Assembly: GCA_902493795.1 (NCBI GenBank)
Contig: CABUQZ010000016.1
Location: 1-43,041, forward strand
Length of the DNA: 43,041 nucleotides
Reading direction: 5' to 3'
From: an uncultured Clostridium sp.
Lineage (GTDB): Bacteria; Bacillota_I; Bacilli_A; RF39; UBA660
Positions 41,501-43,041 of the stretch are shown piece after piece. Each line of letters opens with the position of its first letter. The first letter of the stretch is position 1. The translations under genes and the position numbers were made by a program. The notes beneath the pieces were generated by a model. That model had not been told where the DNA came from and searched no databases. It saw only the letters and a list, made by a program, of their open reading frames with translations.

Positions 41501-42874
41501 ATGGTAAGCAACATGAAAGATATTGTAAATTACTGTAATAAAAATGGTTTTATATTTCAAGGAAGCGAAATTTATGGAGGCCTTGCCAATTCGTGGGATT
41601 ATGGTCCTTTAGGAAGAGAGTTAAAAGAAAATATTAAGAAAATGTGGTGGCAACACTTCATAACTAATCATAAAAACTCTTATGGATTAGATTCTGCAAT
41701 CATAATGAATCCTAATGTTTGGGTAGCAAGTGGACATGTTACTTCTTTTGCTGATCCGTTAATTGATTGTAAAAAATGTAAAACAAGACATAGAGCTGAC
41801 AAGCTTATTGAAGACTTTACAGGTGGTAAAGAAACTGCTGATGGTTGGGAAAATAGCAAAATTGAAGAATATATTAAAGAAAATAATATAACTTGCCCAA
41901 ACTGTGGTAGCAACGAATTTACATCTATTAGACAATTCAATTTGTTGTTTGAGACATATATGGGTGTAACAGAAGACACTAAAAGTAAGGTATATCTAAG
42001 AGGAGAAACTGCTCAAGGAATATTTGTTAACTTCAAAAATGTAGAACGTTCTATGAGAGCCAAGGTACCTTTTGGTATAGGACAAATTGGTAAAGCATTT
42101 AGAAATGAAATAACTCCAGGTAACTTTATCTTTAGAGTAAGAGAATTTGAACAAATGGAATTCGAGTTTTTCTGTAAACCAGATACAGACCTAGAATGGT
42201 TTAAATATTGGAAAAATAATTGTCTAGAATTTTTGGATAAATTAGGTCTTAATAAAGAAAATCTAAGATATAGAGATCACAAAAAAGAAGAATTAAGTTT
42301 CTATTCAAAGGCTACAACTGATATTGAATATCTATACCCAATGGGATGGGGAGAATTATGGGGAATAGCAGATAGAACTGATTATGATTTAAAACGTCAT
42401 ATGGAATATTCAAAACAAGATTTAACTTATCTTGATCCAGAAACAAATGAAAAGTATGTTCCATACGTTATTGAACCAAGCGTTGGAGTAGATAGATTAG
42501 TTCTTGCAGTTCTATGTGATTCTTATACAACAGAAAAGCTAGAAAGTGGAGAAGAAAGAGAACTTCTTAAAATAAATTATAATTTAGCTCCATACAAAGT
42601 ATCTGTTCTTCCATTAATTAAGAAAGTACACGCTGAAAAAGCAAATGAAATATTTGAAGATATATCAAAAACATTCAGTGCTAACTATGATGAAACAGGT
42701 AACATTGGAAAAAGATATCGTAGAAATGATGCAATTGGAACACCTTTCTGTGTAACAATTGATGATAATACATTAAATAGTAACACTGTAACAATAAGAA
42801 ATCGTGATACTATGGAACAAGATGTTGTTAAAGTAGATGAAATAAAAGACTATATTTTTAAACATCTAAATTAA
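41501..42874 (+). CDS. glyS: Glycyl-tRNA synthetase, single-chain type
   Basis: A 457-aa class II aminoacyl-tRNA synthetase that attaches glycine to tRNA-Gly. It is the alpha-2 (eukaryote/Firmicute-like) form, not the split alpha/beta form. Signs are the start VNYCNKNGFIFQGSEIYGGLANSWDYGPLG, class II motif 2 GKAFRNEITPGNFIFRVREFEQMEFEFF, motif 3 EPSVGVDRLVLAVL, and the C-terminal anticodon-binding domain (APYKVSVLPLIKK... GKRYRRNDAIGTPFCVTID). Two Cys pairs (CKKC and CPNC) in the insertion suggest bound zinc. GGATGGTG precedes the ATG. It is followed by a strong terminator and is presumably an essential core gene. Confidence 0.96.
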   Translation: MVSNMKDIVNYCNKNGFIFQGSEIYGGLANSWDYGPLGRELKENIKKMWWQHFITNHKNSYGLDSAIIMNPNVWVASGHVTSFADPLIDCKKCKTRHRADKLIEDFTGGKETADGWENSKIEEYIKENNITCPNCGSNEFTSIRQFNLLFETYMGVTEDTKSKVYLRGETAQGIFVNFKNVERSMRAKVPFGIGQIGKAFRNEITPGNFIFRVREFEQMEFEFFCKPDTDLEWFKYWKNNCLEFLDKLGLNKENLRYRDHKKEELSFYSKATTDIEYLYPMGWGELWGIADRTDYDLKRHMEYSKQDLTYLDPETNEKYVPYVIEPSVGVDRLVLAVLCDSYTTEKLESGEERELLKINYNLAPYKVSVLPLIKKVHAEKANEIFEDISKTFSANYDETGNIGKRYRRNDAIGTPFCVTIDDNTLNSNTVTIRNRDTMEQDVVKVDEIKDYIFKHLN

Positions 42875-42882
42875 GTAATTTA

Positions 42883-42935
42883 AAGGTAAAAGTAAAAAGA
42901 GTATTAACCATAAGTTATTAACTCTTTTTTTACCT
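42883..42935 (+). terminator. Terminator after glyS
   Basis: AAAAAGAGTATTAAC and GTTATTAACTCTTTTT pair around CATAA, with GGTAAAA/TTTTACC as an outer stem. The T-run lies at 42925-42931. Confidence 0.85.
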
Positions 42936-42994
42936 TATAGGAAAGTTCATAAAACCAAATGAAATGTATATTTAAAATTTACTAAAAAAAGTGA

Positions 42995-43023
42995 TTGACA
43001 TACAAACTTATGTTTGATATATT
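42995..43023 (+). promoter_or_regulatory. Promoter with LexA-box-like dyad
   Basis: TTGACA (42995-43000), 17-nt spacer, TATATT (43018-43023). Between them lies CAAACTTATGTTTG (43003-43016), a perfect 5-4-5 dyad close to the Gram-positive LexA box (CGAACN4GTTCG). The gene it serves lies beyond the window. Confidence 0.55.
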
Positions 43024-43041
43024 GGGCTTACTGGTGGTGAT

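Overview
The window comes from a very AT-rich, low-GC Gram-positive bacterium (Bacillota). The evidence is AAAGGAGG-type ribosome binding sites, Gram-positive lipoproteins, three FemABX-type peptidoglycan-bridge aminoacyltransferases, a MOP-type (SpoVB/MurJ-like) flippase, and a single-chain glycyl-tRNA synthetase. TGA acts as a stop and tRNA-Trp reads UGG, so the code is the standard bacterial one. An uncultured gut Bacilli or Erysipelotrichia-like lineage would fit, but the sequence alone cannot settle the taxon.

Layout. 1-6950 holds small accessory genes: two Nudix hydrolases, a histidine phosphatase, a lipoprotein, an unusual HTH-ABC ATPase fusion with its permease, and an HTH-transmembrane protein. 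At 6994 an N-acetylmuramoyl-L-alanine amidase gene (Amidase_3 plus five LysM repeats) begins. It is cut in two after the third zinc ligand by a 14.4-kb element, 7264-21670, and the rest of the gene resumes at 21663-22793.

The element. Its two ends carry halves of a near-ideal large-serine-recombinase attP: two perfect 16-bp inverted arms around an 8-bp centre. It encodes its own large serine recombinase (14538-16118). Cargo: a TnpV-like protein, an HTH regulator with its own operator, a BcgI-like fused restriction-modification protein with its specificity subunit, a DUF6119/TIGR04141 protein, a BRO-family protein and a 528-aa protein with a PD-(D/E)XK-like motif. A second, diverged copy of the right attachment half-site lies at 18675-18698. 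It separates a terminal Fic + OLD-like ATPase/TOPRIM module (18765-21642), which suggests two elements or modules stacked in tandem. Precise excision would restore a 466-codon amidase. The element is therefore both a defence-like island and a possible on/off switch for a cell-wall hydrolase.

After the element: a MutT-like Nudix protein coupled to a PLD-helicase-DUF3427 protein (23169-26315), a two-gene unknown pair of a membrane protein and a helical protein (26574-28082), a CmpB-like membrane protein, tRNA-Trp, and a decayed XRE regulator. Next come cell-envelope genes: two FemX-like genes on +, and a third with a flippase on -. They are followed by a DUF4358 lipoprotein-MBOAT-DHHW acylation cluster, a long coiled-coil protein, a small membrane protein and glyS. 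The window ends in a promoter carrying a LexA-box-like dyad for a gene outside it.
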